From JBGAJN01 sp044224905 (GTDB taxonomy: Bacteria; Verrucomicrobiota; Verrucomicrobiia; Limisphaerales; JBGAJN01): a DNA stretch of 64,000 bases. The position numbers were made by a program, and so were the translations under genes. The notes under the pieces were generated by a model, which was not told the origin of the DNA, ran no database searches, and saw only the letters and a list, made by a program, of their open reading frames with translations. Position 1 is the stretch's first letter. Each line of letters begins with the position of its first letter. The stretch lies in the NCBI GenBank assembly GCA_044224905.1, contig JBGAJN010000001.1, positions 186,001-250,000 of the forward strand. Direction: 5' to 3'. This document shows, in pieces, positions 8,317-17,757 of this stretch.

Positions 8317-10425
8317 TCAGACCATTTCCACCGGGCACTTGGGAATCGCGTCGAGAAACGCTTTCCCGTAGCGCTTGGCGAGCACGCGATTGTCGAGCAC
8401 GACCACGATGCCGGAATCGCTTTTCGTGCGGATCAATCGACCGACGCCTTGGCGGAATTTCAAGATCGCTTCGGGCAACGAGAACTCGCTGAACGCATTT
8501 CCGCCGCGCGCTTCGATCGCTTCAATGCGCGCTTCGATCAAGGGATGATCCGGCACGGCGAAGGGCAGCCGCGTGATGATCACGTTGCTCAACGCTTCAC
8601 CCGGCACATCCACGCCTTGCCAGAAACTGTCCGTGCCGAAGAGCACCGAGTCGATGTCGTCCTTGAACTTTTCCAGCATTGCGGAGCGCGGCGTGCCGGT
8701 GCCTTGCACGAAGCACGCGATGCCCTTCCGGTCGAAGAATGGCTGCATCAACTCGCCGACCTCCTGCATGAGCCGCGAGTTGGTGAAGAGCACGAACGCC
8801 TTGCCGTGTGTCATCGTCACGAAGTGCTCGATCTGTTGAATCAACGCGTCGCGGTAACCGGCCTCGCGCGGATCCGGCATTTTCGCGGTGACGAACACTT
8901 TCATCTGCCGTTCGTAATCAAACGGAGAGCCGACTTGCAGCAAGGTCGCACGCTCGGCACCGACGCGTTTGGCGAAGTAGGCGAGCGGCGAACCGCGGCG
9001 TTCCCTGCTCTCCCCCGCGGCGACGCCCAGCGTGGCGCTGGTCATGATCACGGACGTGTCGCTGCCGAAGAGGCGTTGTCGGAGAAACTCGGCGACATCC
9101 ACGGGAGCCGCGTTCAGCGCGAGACTCTTCTGTCCCTTGCCGGTGCGCTCGACCCAGTAAACGTACTCCGGCGCGGACTGGCTGAGAAACATCGCGACCT
9201 CGTCGCGCAGTTCGCCCAGGCGGCGGTTGCACTCGATCAATTCCTGGCCGGTGTCCTTGTCCTCGGACATTTTGATCAACTCACTGACGGCTTCGCGAAG
9301 TCGCTGGATCGGCAGAGTGACGTTGTCCTGCGCCAGGTCCGGTCGACGGATCCGGAGTTCGGTCCACGCGCGCTCGGTTCGCTGCCGCGCGGATTCTTCG
9401 GAAGCGCGCTGGAGCTTCATCTGCGCGGCGAGTTCCTCGCACGATTCTTCGACTTGCAGGAAAAACTTTTCGCCCTCGTTCAATACATCCGCGACGAGCT
9501 TCACGGCCGCGCCTTTGCGCAACGTGGCCAGCAGCCCTTTTTCACTGCGCGGATTCCACAAGCGTTGAAGCGTGTAGCGGAGTTGGCCGTTGCTGACGCT
9601 CAAGCCAATGTGCCGCGACGCAACCTGTTCGACCATGTGCGCTTCATCGAAAACCACGAAGTCGTTCTTGAAAAGAATGCCGCCCTCTTGCTCCTCATCG
9701 AGGCCGCCGAGCAAGGTGAAGAACAGCGTGTGATTCACGACGAGCACGTCCGCGGACAGGATGCGATTGCGCGCGCGCTGGAAGAAACAAATCCCGTGAT
9801 CCTTGCCGAAGTCGGATTGGTAGCCGCAGATTTTCGGCGAACAAAGTCCGCGTTCGGAACAAACGTGCGACCACACCTTCGGGTCGGGTTCTATCTCGAA
9901 GTCGGAGAGGCTCCCGTCCTTCGTTTCCTTCGACCATTCGTAAACGCGTTTGAGTTCCTCGATTTCCGGCGACGTGAAGAGACTGTCGGCGGTTTGCATC
10001 GCCTTGTGGAGCCGGCGCGAGCAGAGGTAGTTCGCCCGGCCTTTGAGCATGGTGAACTTGAACTGCACTGGTGGATCGCACTGGCCGAGGACGGCTTCCA
10101 GCATGGGAAGATCCTTCTCGGTGAGTTGCTCCTGAAGATTGATCGTGTGAGTGGAGATGACGGCCTTCTTCTTTTGCGCGACGGCGAAAAGGATCGCCGG
10201 AATCAAATACGCGAGCGACTTGCCCACGCCGGTGCCGGCCTCGACGGCAAGGTGTTTGCCACGCTCGAGCGCGTGCGCGACGGCGACGGCCATCTCCTGT
10301 TGCTGCGGGCGATACTCGAAGTTGCTGGCCCGCGAAAGAATCCCACTCGGCGAAAAAATCGCCTCGACCTGTTTGACCAGATCGGTGCCGGCGTCGGCGG
10401 GCTGGGATTCGATGATGGAAATCAT
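8317..10425 (-). CDS. dinG: DinG-family ATP-dependent DNA helicase
   Basis: 702 residues from the ATG at 10425 (the frame extends to 10446). Superfamily 2 XPD/DinG motifs: Q-rich entry RPQQQEMA, Walker A EAGTGVGKSLAY, four Cys typical of the Fe-S region (CSRR... CSERGLCSPKICG), DEAH in VVFDEAHMVE, the C-terminal TSATL, and GTDSFWQGVDVPGEAL with QGVGRLIRT. DinG enzymes are 5'-3' helicases that unwind D-loops, R-loops and G-quadruplexes. The Cys cluster suggests an Fe-S-containing member; spacing should be checked by alignment. It is transcribed alone. Confidence 0.93.
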   Translation of the reverse strand: MISIIESQPADAGTDLVKQVEAIFSPSGILSRASNFEYRPQQQEMAVAVAHALERGKHLAVEAGTGVGKSLAYLIPAILFAVAQKKKAVISTHTINLQEQLTEKDLPMLEAVLGQCDPPVQFKFTMLKGRANYLCSRRLHKAMQTADSLFTSPEIEELKRVYEWSKETKDGSLSDFEIEPDPKVWSHVCSERGLCSPKICGYQSDFGKDHGICFFQRARNRILSADVLVVNHTLFFTLLGGLDEEQEGGILFKNDFVVFDEAHMVEQVASRHIGLSVSNGQLRYTLQRLWNPRSEKGLLATLRKGAAVKLVADVLNEGEKFFLQVEESCEELAAQMKLQRASEESARQRTERAWTELRIRRPDLAQDNVTLPIQRLREAVSELIKMSEDKDTGQELIECNRRLGELRDEVAMFLSQSAPEYVYWVERTGKGQKSLALNAAPVDVAEFLRQRLFGSDTSVIMTSATLGVAAGESRERRGSPLAYFAKRVGAERATLLQVGSPFDYERQMKVFVTAKMPDPREAGYRDALIQQIEHFVTMTHGKAFVLFTNSRLMQEVGELMQPFFDRKGIACFVQGTGTPRSAMLEKFKDDIDSVLFGTDSFWQGVDVPGEALSNVIITRLPFAVPDHPLIEARIEAIEARGGNAFSEFSLPEAILKFRQGVGRLIRTKSDSGIVVVLDNRVLAKRYGKAFLDAIPKCPVEMV

Positions 10426-10487
10426 TTCAGTACGAAGCGACGGCAATCACAGAGGACGTGCCGTTGACGCAGCGGACGAAGCCGCAG

Positions 10488-11177
10488 CTATTTGGTCTCC
10501 TTGACGCGTTTCACGGCGACTTCGATCGTCGGTTTGTTTTTCGCGATCGTGTTCGCGGGCAGGATGCCGCGCCAGTTCGTGCACGGATAAACGACGGCAT
10601 TCCGGCCAATGATGGTGCCGGGATTAAGCACGCTGTTGCAGCCGATCTCTGCGAAATCGCCGAGGAGCGCGCCGAATTTCCGCAGGCCGGTATCGATGGG
10701 CACGGGCTTGGCATCGACAACGACGTTGCCTGGAAGCGATTTCAAATTGGAGAGCACAACGCCGGCGCCGATGTGCACCTTGTAACCGAGGATGGAATCG
10801 CCTACGTAGTTGAAGTGCGGCACCTGGCAATTGTTGAAGAGCAGCGCGCTCTTGAGTTCGCTCGAGTTCCCGATCACGCAACCGTCGCCGATGATCACGT
10901 TGTCGCGGATGTAGGCGTTGTGGCGGATCTCGCAGTTGCGACCGATGATGGCGGGGCCTTTGATCATTGCGCCGTCTTCGACCACGGTGCCTTCGCCGAT
11001 GAACACTTGATCGCCGATGTAGGCACGGCCGATGCATTTGTTGTGCAACGCGGGCTTCAGATTTGCGGCGACGTATTCCTTGATTTTCTTGAGAGCTTCC
11101 CAGGCGTTTTCGCAGCCGGCGAAGATCGCGGCGTGCTCGGTCTGGCTGAGGTCAAACAGGTCAGCGGGTTTGAACAT
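10488..11177 (-). CDS. Left-handed beta-helix (hexapeptide-repeat) acyl/nucleotidyltransferase-like protein
   Basis: 229 residues from the ATG at 11177. The core is a run of hexapeptide repeats (KGPAIIGRNCEIRHNAYIRDNVIIGDG), as in the C-terminal domains of GlmU-type enzymes; the nucleotidyltransferase domain itself is absent. Related stand-alone proteins are annotated as sugar-phosphate nucleotidyl- or acetyltransferase-like. The frame stays open upstream to 11750, but that part lies antisense to the next gene and has no family character. The intergenic gap to the divergent molybdopterin-domain gene is 99 bp. Confidence 0.85.
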   Translation of the reverse strand: MFKPADLFDLSQTEHAAIFAGCENAWEALKKIKEYVAANLKPALHNKCIGRAYIGDQVFIGEGTVVEDGAMIKGPAIIGRNCEIRHNAYIRDNVIIGDGCVIGNSSELKSALLFNNCQVPHFNYVGDSILGYKVHIGAGVVLSNLKSLPGNVVVDAKPVPIDTGLRKFGALLGDFAEIGCNSVLNPGTIIGRNAVVYPCTNWRGILPANTIAKNKPTIEVAVKRVKETK

Positions 11178-11276
11178 GCTGGCAAAGTAAGGAACTGCTG
11201 CGCCGGTGCAACGCAAATCCGGTTCAGTATCATGCGACTGGCTAGCGGCCGCTGTCGTCTGTGCTAAACTGCCCGC

Positions 11277-11909
11277 GTGAAAGAGTCCTATATCGCGGCG
11301 AAAGAACGTTGGGCGCGCAAGATGGCGGGGAAAGAAAAACCCGCGGTGCGTTCGCACGACCGTCTCCCGCCGGGGCAACGGCAGGTGCACAATTTCCCGG
11401 TGCTTGATCTGGGCATTCAACCGGAAGTGCCGCTGGACAAGTGGGAGTTGAAGATTCACGGCAAGGTCGAGAATCCGGTGACGTTGAATTGGGAGCAGTT
11501 CATGACGTTGCCGCAGTTCAAAGACGTGAGCGATTTCCACTGCGTGACGACGTGGAGCCAGTTCGATATGGAGTTCACGGGCGTGGCGTTTTTCACCATC
11601 GCGGATTTGGTAAAGCCCACGGCCGAGGCGACGCACGTATTTTTCAAAAGCTACGACGGTTACTCCACGAACAATCCGCTCGATGTCATGATGGACGACG
11701 ACGTGTTGATCGCGCATTCGTGGAACGGCCAACCGATCCCAAAGGAACACGGCGGTCCCGCCCGAGTGATCGTTCCGAAGCGTTACGCTTGGAAGGGGGC
11801 GAAGTTCATCCGCGAGATCACCTTCATCGACCGCGACATTCTCGGCTTCTGGGAAGTGCGGGGTTATTCAAATACCGCCGATCCGTGGACGGAGGATCGG
11901 TTTTCCTGA
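11277..11909 (+). CDS. Molybdopterin-binding sulfite oxidase-family protein, cytoplasmic
   Basis: 210 residues from a GTG at 11277. The oxidoreductase molybdopterin-binding domain is recognisable in order: PVLDLGIQPEVPLDKWELKIHGKV, the Mo-ligand region DFHCVTTWSQ with its Cys, YSTNNPLDVMMDDDVLIA, and GGPARVIVPKRYAWKGAKFI. It lacks Tat or Sec signals, so it is probably cytoplasmic, unlike MsrP/YedY. The substrate is unknown. No MsrQ-like haem partner is adjacent, and its divergent neighbour is unrelated. Confidence 0.88.
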   Translation: MKESYIAAKERWARKMAGKEKPAVRSHDRLPPGQRQVHNFPVLDLGIQPEVPLDKWELKIHGKVENPVTLNWEQFMTLPQFKDVSDFHCVTTWSQFDMEFTGVAFFTIADLVKPTAEATHVFFKSYDGYSTNNPLDVMMDDDVLIAHSWNGQPIPKEHGGPARVIVPKRYAWKGAKFIREITFIDRDILGFWEVRGYSNTADPWTEDRFS

Positions 11910-12070
11910 TTCCGCGAATCGCCCGCAAAACAACGGCGCCCGGAAGCGTGGTTGTTTTTGAAGCTGGATTTGAGCAAGGGGATGGGGTTTACTGTCCTAC
12001 TGTGGGATCCAGCGTTGAATCGTGACGCGGTCCTGCCGATGTTAAGAACCGACATTCGTACCGAACTCAC

Positions 12071-13225
12071 ATGACCGTTCTGGAAATCATGCGTTCCGCA
12101 TTGGGCATGCTGCCGATCAAGGCGCCCAATGTGGATGATGACTCGGGGTTGGACCTGAAACCCGGGTCCCCTCTGAAGGCGGCCCCCTCGCGGGAAGAAT
12201 TTCAAAAGCTGGAAGACCGGGCAGCGCAAGGTGAAGCGGACGCACAATTCCAACTGGCCATGCTTTACTACCGCGGCAAAGGCGCCCGCCGCGACTACGC
12301 GGAATCTCTGCTGTGGTTGACGCTCGCCGCCGAACAAGGCCATCCGAAGGCCATGGCCGATTACGGCATCATCATTCAAGGCCTCGAACCGGAGGACATC
12401 ATCGAAGCCCGTGAAATACTGGACGAATACAGCGGCCCACGGAACATTTTGATGCCGGAATTCCAACCGCCGGAAGTCGATCCCCGTTCATTATCCGCCT
12501 TGCGAGCCAATTCAGCCGAGGCCGCTATCGACGGCTCAGGCGCGCCGCGACCGGTAAAGCGACTTGCGTTGGCAACCATGGTCACCGTTGCGTCAAGCGG
12601 CCGGCCGCAACCGCCACCACGTTCGCGCTCCCATACTGTGGCGTGGGCGATTGTGGTCGTCGCCCTCGTGATCGCGGCTGGTCTGTGGATGTTCGTTTTC
12701 AATGTACCGAAGGTCAAAAAGTCCGACGAACAAACGAACGCGACCAACGCGGCTCCTAAAAACCTTCAGCCGCTAATGCCCGAGTTGCCGCGGGAAATCA
12801 CGACATCCATGGATCTCGCAAATTTTGCGAAAATCAAGGAAGGTGCTGAAAAGGGCGATCGGGCAGCGCAATTCTCGCTCGGACTCGCCTACGCGAAAGG
12901 CGTCGGCGTGCCCCGCGACTATGCGGCAGCGCACAAGTGGTATATCAAAGCAGCCGAGCAGGATTGGGGGAACGCCCAGAACAACCTCGGAGTCATGTAT
13001 GTCACCGGCACGGGTGTCCCCCTTGACTATGTGCAGGCATACAAATGGTTTTATCTTGCGTCGAGGCACGTCAAGGGCGCCATTCAAAACCGGAACCAAG
13101 TGGCCATGTTCATGACTGGGAAACAGCTCGCGGAAGCCTTGCGCCAATGCAATGCGGCTGTTAATAAGCTCGCTGAAGCAGGTTCATCGGTCGGCCAAAT
13201 CGACCCCGAGCCCCTACGGAACTAA
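12071..13225 (+). CDS. Sel1-repeat membrane protein (first of tandem pair)
   Basis: 384 residues. Sel1-like repeats lie on both sides of one membrane span: N-terminal repeats (about 45-105; AAQGEADAQFQLAMLYYRGKG), a TM helix near residues 190-211 (AWAIVVVALVIAAGLWMFVF), and C-terminal repeats (about 250-345; GDRAAQFSLGLAYAKGVGV). The order cytoplasmic repeat-TM-extracytoplasmic repeat is shared with the next gene. Sel1 repeats act as protein-interaction scaffolds. Four bases separate its stop from the next start, so the two are co-translated paralogues. Confidence 0.85.
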   Translation: MTVLEIMRSALGMLPIKAPNVDDDSGLDLKPGSPLKAAPSREEFQKLEDRAAQGEADAQFQLAMLYYRGKGARRDYAESLLWLTLAAEQGHPKAMADYGIIIQGLEPEDIIEAREILDEYSGPRNILMPEFQPPEVDPRSLSALRANSAEAAIDGSGAPRPVKRLALATMVTVASSGRPQPPPRSRSHTVAWAIVVVALVIAAGLWMFVFNVPKVKKSDEQTNATNAAPKNLQPLMPELPREITTSMDLANFAKIKEGAEKGDRAAQFSLGLAYAKGVGVPRDYAAAHKWYIKAAEQDWGNAQNNLGVMYVTGTGVPLDYVQAYKWFYLASRHVKGAIQNRNQVAMFMTGKQLAEALRQCNAAVNKLAEAGSSVGQIDPEPLRN

Positions 13226-13229
13226 TTCT

Positions 13230-14312
13230 ATGTCGGTGAAGAAATTCATGAGCGCAGCGCTTGGCAAGGACGCCCCCACAAAACCGGAGGCGAAACCCGC
13301 CAGCGGAGATCGCGCGCCCTCGTATCTCTCCCTGCAGGAGCTGACAGCGGAAGAACTGCAGGACACCGTAAATCGCGCGTATGCGGGCGAAACGCAGGCC
13401 CAATTTATCCTTGGCCGACTCCTGTTTCGTGGCCTTGGCGTGGAAGCGGACCCTGTGGAAGCCTTTAAATGGCTCAGCCTCGCCGCCACTCATGGCGACC
13501 GTCCGAGCGAGCAACTTCGCGGTATCGTAATTCAAGCGCTGAGCCCGGAACAAATTACCGAAGGTCGGCGCCGGATCGCAGAGTTTTGGGGCAGCCGTAA
13601 CGAAGCTCCCCCTCCTCCACCTGCTCCCAGCCAGACCGTCGTCCGGCATCCAAGCAACGCACCCGCCGCGGTCTATACGCCCAAGCCGGTGATGCCAAGC
13701 GCGCCTATTGTCATTGGGGCCATCGTCCTTGTGATGATTGCCGCAGCCGTCGGCTGGCGTGTCTTCATCAGCCGCAACGCGTCAACGCCCATCGTCCTGC
13801 GGATCGACACGGGAAACCAGTCAGTCAAGGAATCCGAGCCAGCAACGCGAGTGGCAGCCACACCGCGACCCGCAACACCTGCAAACACCCCTGCGCAAAA
13901 TCAAAATCAAGCGCCGCCGCCACAACCGGGAAACGACGCGCCCGCCATCACTCCGGAGGAACTCAAAGCACTCCAGGCCGCAGCCAATAATGGGGACCCA
14001 GATTCACAATTTAAAATGGGACTCGTCTATGCCATGGGGAATGGCGTGGCTACTGATTACGCCGTAGCCGCCCAATGGTACATGCTAGCCGCAGCCAAAG
14101 GTCACGTGCTCGCTCAAAACAATCTGGCCGTGCTTTACGTCGAAGGAAAGGGAGTCCCCGAAAACCTGATCGAAGCATACAAGTGGATCCACCTTTCGGC
14201 CGAAAACGGTAATCCCAGCGCCGCTCGAAACCGCGAGAAGCTCGCCGTGCACATGAAGGCCACTGAACTGGCGGAAGCCACCCGCCGCGCGAACGCCATA
14301 CTCAAGCGCTAG
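13230..14312 (+). CDS. Sel1-repeat membrane protein (second of tandem pair)
   Basis: 360 residues from the ATG at 13230 (the frame is open to 13152 within the previous gene). Same architecture as its neighbour: N-terminal Sel1 repeat (about 45-97), a Pro-rich linker, a TM helix near 158-180 (PIVIGAIVLVMIAAAVGWRVFI), a Pro/Gln/Ala-rich linker and C-terminal Sel1 repeats beginning AAANNGDPDSQFKMGLVYAMGNGVATDYAVAAQ. Tandem duplication is the likely origin. Function is unknown; a role as a membrane-anchored scaffold is inferred from the repeat type. Confidence 0.85.
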   Translation: MSVKKFMSAALGKDAPTKPEAKPASGDRAPSYLSLQELTAEELQDTVNRAYAGETQAQFILGRLLFRGLGVEADPVEAFKWLSLAATHGDRPSEQLRGIVIQALSPEQITEGRRRIAEFWGSRNEAPPPPPAPSQTVVRHPSNAPAAVYTPKPVMPSAPIVIGAIVLVMIAAAVGWRVFISRNASTPIVLRIDTGNQSVKESEPATRVAATPRPATPANTPAQNQNQAPPPQPGNDAPAITPEELKALQAAANNGDPDSQFKMGLVYAMGNGVATDYAVAAQWYMLAAAKGHVLAQNNLAVLYVEGKGVPENLIEAYKWIHLSAENGNPSAARNREKLAVHMKATELAEATRRANAILKR

Positions 14313-14337
14313 CCTACGTCCCACCGACATCGGAACG

Positions 14338-15120
14338 TCACCGAACGGCGTCAGCAAAAACCCGCGCGTGCTGAGGCAGCACTTGAATCTTTTCTTCCTC
14401 AATTCGGCCGGGGTGCCAGAGCAATGAGGTATTCCCCGCCAGCTTGATCGTTCCATCGTAGAGGATGAACAACGAAGTGAGATGATCCTTCACCTGCCAA
14501 AGCGTCGCGGGCGAATTGTCCGTAATGCCGAACAGCGCGAAGTAGGGACGATCAACGAAGATGGCGTTCCAATCGGTGCAGCAGACCAGTTCGTAGCCTT
14601 TTTGCGCGGCGAGTTTGGTGAACGAGAGCACGGAAGATCCTTGATTCACGGACATGTCGCGCGCCTGCACAAACTCCACGTGCGACGGAATGGTGGGATT
14701 GAACTCCGTGACGATTACCTTCGGACGATAGCGATTCAAGCTGTCGAGAATGTGATAATCATTGCCGTCAATGTCGATCGACAGCAGGTCGAAATCATTC
14801 GCCAGCGGCGTGTCTTGCAACAATTCATCGAGACAATTCGGCCCCTCGAAATCGACGAGTCGATTCATCAGGATCACGTCAGGACGCTGCCGATAATTGT
14901 CCTGCAAGACGCGAAACTTCGCAGGCGAGCCTTCGATCATCACCCCGGACCAACCGTGGTTCTGGATCAAGTTGCAAGTATTGCTGAAATGCTTCCCATC
15001 CCATGCCCCAAACTCAACGCAGGTGCCGCGTCGCACGTGAAGCACTTCGAAAATTCGTTCCAGGACACCGTCTTCGCCGCACTGGGAGAAGACATTATTG
15101 CGGTAGTTGAGCAGGTTCAT
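14338..15120 (-). CDS. FkbM-like SAM-dependent methyltransferase domain protein
   Basis: 260 residues from the ATG at 15120. A Rossmann-type N-terminus includes CVEFGAWDGKHFSNTCNL (SAM-loop region, about residues 37-54), then VMIEGSPAKFRVLQDNYR, LLSIDIDGNDYHILDSL (acidic motif) and KVIVTEFNPTIPS. This is the FkbM/NovO-like pattern seen in proteins near glycan or secondary-metabolite genes. No such cluster is adjacent: it converges on the Sel1 pair and lies just outside the left end of the tRNA-Tyr element. Substrate unknown. Confidence 0.75.
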   Translation of the reverse strand: MNLLNYRNNVFSQCGEDGVLERIFEVLHVRRGTCVEFGAWDGKHFSNTCNLIQNHGWSGVMIEGSPAKFRVLQDNYRQRPDVILMNRLVDFEGPNCLDELLQDTPLANDFDLLSIDIDGNDYHILDSLNRYRPKVIVTEFNPTIPSHVEFVQARDMSVNQGSSVLSFTKLAAQKGYELVCCTDWNAIFVDRPYFALFGITDNSPATLWQVKDHLTSLFILYDGTIKLAGNTSLLWHPGRIEEEKIQVLPQHARVFADAVR

Positions 15121-15362
15121 AGATTTCGTCTGCACAACCTTAGCAAATCACGCTCCAGCCATTCATTATCCGAGAAAACTTCACTTTCTGCGTGAATCCC
15201 CATCAAATGGGCGTAGTAATCGGGCCAAAGAGATTAAAGGCAACACTCACCCGGAAAATAATTCCACCCACCATGGCAATACTTGCCGAGAAAAGTATTG
15301 AGCACCAAATGCTAAGTAAAGCTGGAGAAGATTGAACTCGACGCCGTTTCGATGGGTGAAAA

Positions 15363-15393
15363 GTGGTGGTAGGTGATGGATTCGAACCATCGA
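15363..15393. repeat. Left attachment repeat (attL), partial tRNA-Tyr 3' end
   Basis: 31 bp identical to 22333-22363, including the T-arm, the acceptor 3' strand and CCA of tRNA-Tyr in minus orientation. Beyond 15393 similarity to the tRNA stops, so this is only a tRNA fragment. The recombinase start lies about 100 bp to the right. Confidence 0.95.
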
Positions 15394-15489
15394 TTCGATT
15401 TACACCCAACAAAATGATACTTTCCTAATGTTTTGACGTTTTTGAACGCTCTTGACGAACTTAAATGTTATGCCATGGTATGCGGAGAT

Positions 15490-16695
15490 ATGGCCAGCCT
15501 ACACAAACAACCGGGCAAACCAAACTGGTTTTGCGCTTTCACCACACACGACGCTGAGGGAAATCTCCGCCGGCATTTCAAATCCACCGGCACGGCGGAC
15601 AAGAAACAGGCGACGCAAATCTGCCGGACATGGGCAAATTCCAGCCTCTACGGGGAAAAGCTCAACGCGGACAAGGCGCGCGAAATCATCGCCGCTGGCG
15701 TGGCGGACGTGCTCGCGGCCTCTGGCGAGAGTCTCCCTAGTGCAACCATCCGTGAGTGGTGCAAGCGCTGGTTGGAATTCAAGAAAGTGGAAGCGGAACC
15801 CCGCACGCACGAACGCTATGAAGTAAGCCTCCGCCGGTTCCTCGCGTTCCTTGGCCCCAAAGCGGACAAGGATTTGAACACCCTCCGCACCGATGACGTT
15901 GTCCGGTTCCGTGACGACGTGGCCACGAAACTTTCCACCACCAGCACGAACATGGATTTGAAAGTCCTCCGCTCGTGCCTGCTCGCGGCAGTGAAACAGG
16001 ATTTGCTCACGCGCAACGTGGCCAGCAAGGTGGACACCCTCAAAGCTCGCGGCGAGAACAAGCGACGCGGTTTCACCATCGATGAAGTCCAACGCATTCT
16101 CACCCGTTGCGACGCTGCCGGCGGAGAATGGCGCGGTCTCGTCCTCACGGCGGTCTATTCCGGCCAACGCCTTGGCGACGTGGCCACCCTCACGTGGAAC
16201 CAAGTTGACCTTGAGAAAGGGGAAATCTCGTTCGTGACGCAAAAGACCGGCAAACGCCTCTGCACCCGCTTGGCCAAGCCATTGGCGGACCACCTCGAAA
16301 CCCTGCCGGCAACGGATGATCCCGCCGCGTTCGTGTTTCCCGTGTCGGCGGCGATGGCGGAGAAACGTAGCGGGACAATCTCCACGAAGTTCTACGACGA
16401 GATTCTGGCACCAGCGGGACTTGTGACCGCGCGGCCACGTAAGAACTACGGACGCGGGGATCGTTCCATGATTAAGGGACGTGACGCCAAGCGCGAACAA
16501 AGTGAACTCTCATTCCATTCGTTCCGGCACACGTTCACCACTTGGTTGAAATCGGCGGGAGCTTCCAACGCTCTGGCCATGATGATCGTCGGACACGATT
16601 CCGAAGTTGTTTCGCGCGGCTACACGCACTTGAGCGCGGACGATTCACACGACGCGATTAGCAAGCTGCCGGATGTAACGAAGGCCAACGGATGA
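15490..16695 (+). CDS. Tyrosine recombinase (integrase)
   Basis: 401 residues from the ATG at 15490; ATG 15475 and TTG 15433 are alternatives. An N-terminal arm/core-binding region precedes a catalytic domain with the box-I Arg in YSGQRLGDV, then HSFRHTF (HxxR), GHDSE and the nucleophile Tyr in SRGYTHLS (codon 16621-16623). It would catalyse site-specific recombination at the 31-bp tRNA repeat. It is the first gene inside attL and overlaps the next gene by 4 bp (ATGA). Confidence 0.93.
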   Translation: MASLHKQPGKPNWFCAFTTHDAEGNLRRHFKSTGTADKKQATQICRTWANSSLYGEKLNADKAREIIAAGVADVLAASGESLPSATIREWCKRWLEFKKVEAEPRTHERYEVSLRRFLAFLGPKADKDLNTLRTDDVVRFRDDVATKLSTTSTNMDLKVLRSCLLAAVKQDLLTRNVASKVDTLKARGENKRRGFTIDEVQRILTRCDAAGGEWRGLVLTAVYSGQRLGDVATLTWNQVDLEKGEISFVTQKTGKRLCTRLAKPLADHLETLPATDDPAAFVFPVSAAMAEKRSGTISTKFYDEILAPAGLVTARPRKNYGRGDRSMIKGRDAKREQSELSFHSFRHTFTTWLKSAGASNALAMMIVGHDSEVVSRGYTHLSADDSHDAISKLPDVTKANG

Positions 16696-17384
16696 AAACC
16701 GGGGTGAGAAGCCTAAAGCAAGGCGGCGAACAAAGCGTCCTCAACCTAGCTTTCCCAAGTTGCGTCCTTCAATTCCGTCAGGGAATGGGCGAAATCAAAT
16801 GGAATGAGATGTTGCGGACTTTCAATGAGGCTTGTCACAGCGTGGCGATAGCTTACGGAAAAAGCCTACAAACAGGCTATTCCGCTACACTGGGAATCCC
16901 GTTCCCGAAAATTGGGCAACCCATGACGGAGCAGCAACAAATGTTGTCAGCAATTCACACCGTCAACTTTTCTTGGAACGATGAAAGCATCCAAAAAGGG
17001 CTTTTGGCCGGAGTTAAAGACGAAGGGGACGCTTTCATTCTCAAACTCGCTACCGAAATTAAACGCCAAAGGAAACGACCGAAACGAGGCGTCTATCCCA
17101 TTTCTCGCAGCGATCAACTTATTGTCCAAAACTGGCTTTCCCTGCGCGACTTGGAATCCACGACCCTGCCGGGGCTTGCATGGCTCACGGACTATTCGCG
17201 CCAAGAAGTTTTCGGTTGGCTACGCGGAGTCGAGAAATCTGAAATTTCATCACTGAGTAGGCGCATAAAGACGCTGGGGCTAAAGCCAGTTCGAACCAAT
17301 CGCAAAAAGGGAGTGTTCCGTTACATTCGAGAAAAATCAGGCCCTCGAAGCGGTAAGCTATCAATTGAACTGATTCCGACTTAA
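16692..17384 (+). CDS. Hypothetical protein translationally coupled to the integrase
   Basis: 230 residues, starting within the integrase stop (ATGA overlap). I do not recognise it. The N-terminal part is neutral; from residue ~118 it is rich in Lys/Arg (KRQRKRPKRGVYP), followed by a likely helix-turn-helix or winged-helix segment (LPGLAWLTDYSRQEVFGWLRG) and a basic C-terminus. A DNA-binding role in excision or replication control is possible from this layout and coupling, but is inference only. A short inverted repeat TAACAC...GTGTTA lies at its stop without a T-run. Confidence 0.7.
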   Translation: MKTGVRSLKQGGEQSVLNLAFPSCVLQFRQGMGEIKWNEMLRTFNEACHSVAIAYGKSLQTGYSATLGIPFPKIGQPMTEQQQMLSAIHTVNFSWNDESIQKGLLAGVKDEGDAFILKLATEIKRQRKRPKRGVYPISRSDQLIVQNWLSLRDLESTTLPGLAWLTDYSRQEVFGWLRGVEKSEISSLSRRIKTLGLKPVRTNRKKGVFRYIREKSGPRSGKLSIELIPT

Positions 17385-17493
17385 CACCCCATCCCCCTTA
17401 GGGCGTGTGTTATCCGCCCTGAACTTCTTTGGCTAATCATGGCGCACGCTGAGCGACAGCTTCGAATAGTTCGAAGCGCGTTCAACGAACGTT

Positions 17494-17757
17494 ATGAACG
17501 AAGACCAAAAAACTACCGAGCCGGTTGAATCCGGCAACTTCACCGGCATCGCGCCGGAATTCGGACGCCTCGCCGATGTGCAAAAGCACTACGGTCTGAA
17601 GCGTGGAACTATCTACAACCTCTTAAACGACGGGAAAATCCGTGGCTGTTTGCTGCGCGTCCGGGGAAACAAATCCGGCGTTCGCCTCATCGAAATGGCC
17701 AGCGTGCGAGACTGCATCCGCGCGAACATGGCGACTGAAAAGGAGGTCGCGCAATGA
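17494..17757 (+). CDS. Helix-turn-helix excisionase-like protein (AlpA/Xis type)
   Basis: 87 residues. The middle reads FGRLADVQKHYGLKRGTIYNLLNDGKIRG, the MerR/AlpA-like HTH of small excisionases, followed by the wing (RVRGNKSGVRLIEMASVRDCI). These proteins bind att or promoter DNA and control integrase direction or expression. It begins the overlapping block 17494-20319; its stop overlaps the next start (ATGA at 17754). Confidence 0.85.
   Translation: MNEDQKTTEPVESGNFTGIAPEFGRLADVQKHYGLKRGTIYNLLNDGKIRGCLLRVRGNKSGVRLIEMASVRDCIRANMATEKEVAQ

Noticed and set aside
8449..10467. Plus-strand frame of 672 codons opposite dinG
   Set aside because: Shadow of dinG; composition is typical of antisense GC-rich frames and no domain is seen.
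11178..11750. N-terminal extension of the beta-helix protein to 11750
   Set aside because: It runs antisense through the molybdopterin-domain gene, which is clearly coding on the other strand; a good ATG exists at 11177.
15363..15393. A second tRNA gene at the left element end
   Set aside because: Only the 3' part of tRNA-Tyr is present; anticodon and D arms are missing.
17380..17412. Terminator after the coupled unknown gene
   Set aside because: The TAACAC/GTGTTA arms enclose a poor stem and there is no T-run.
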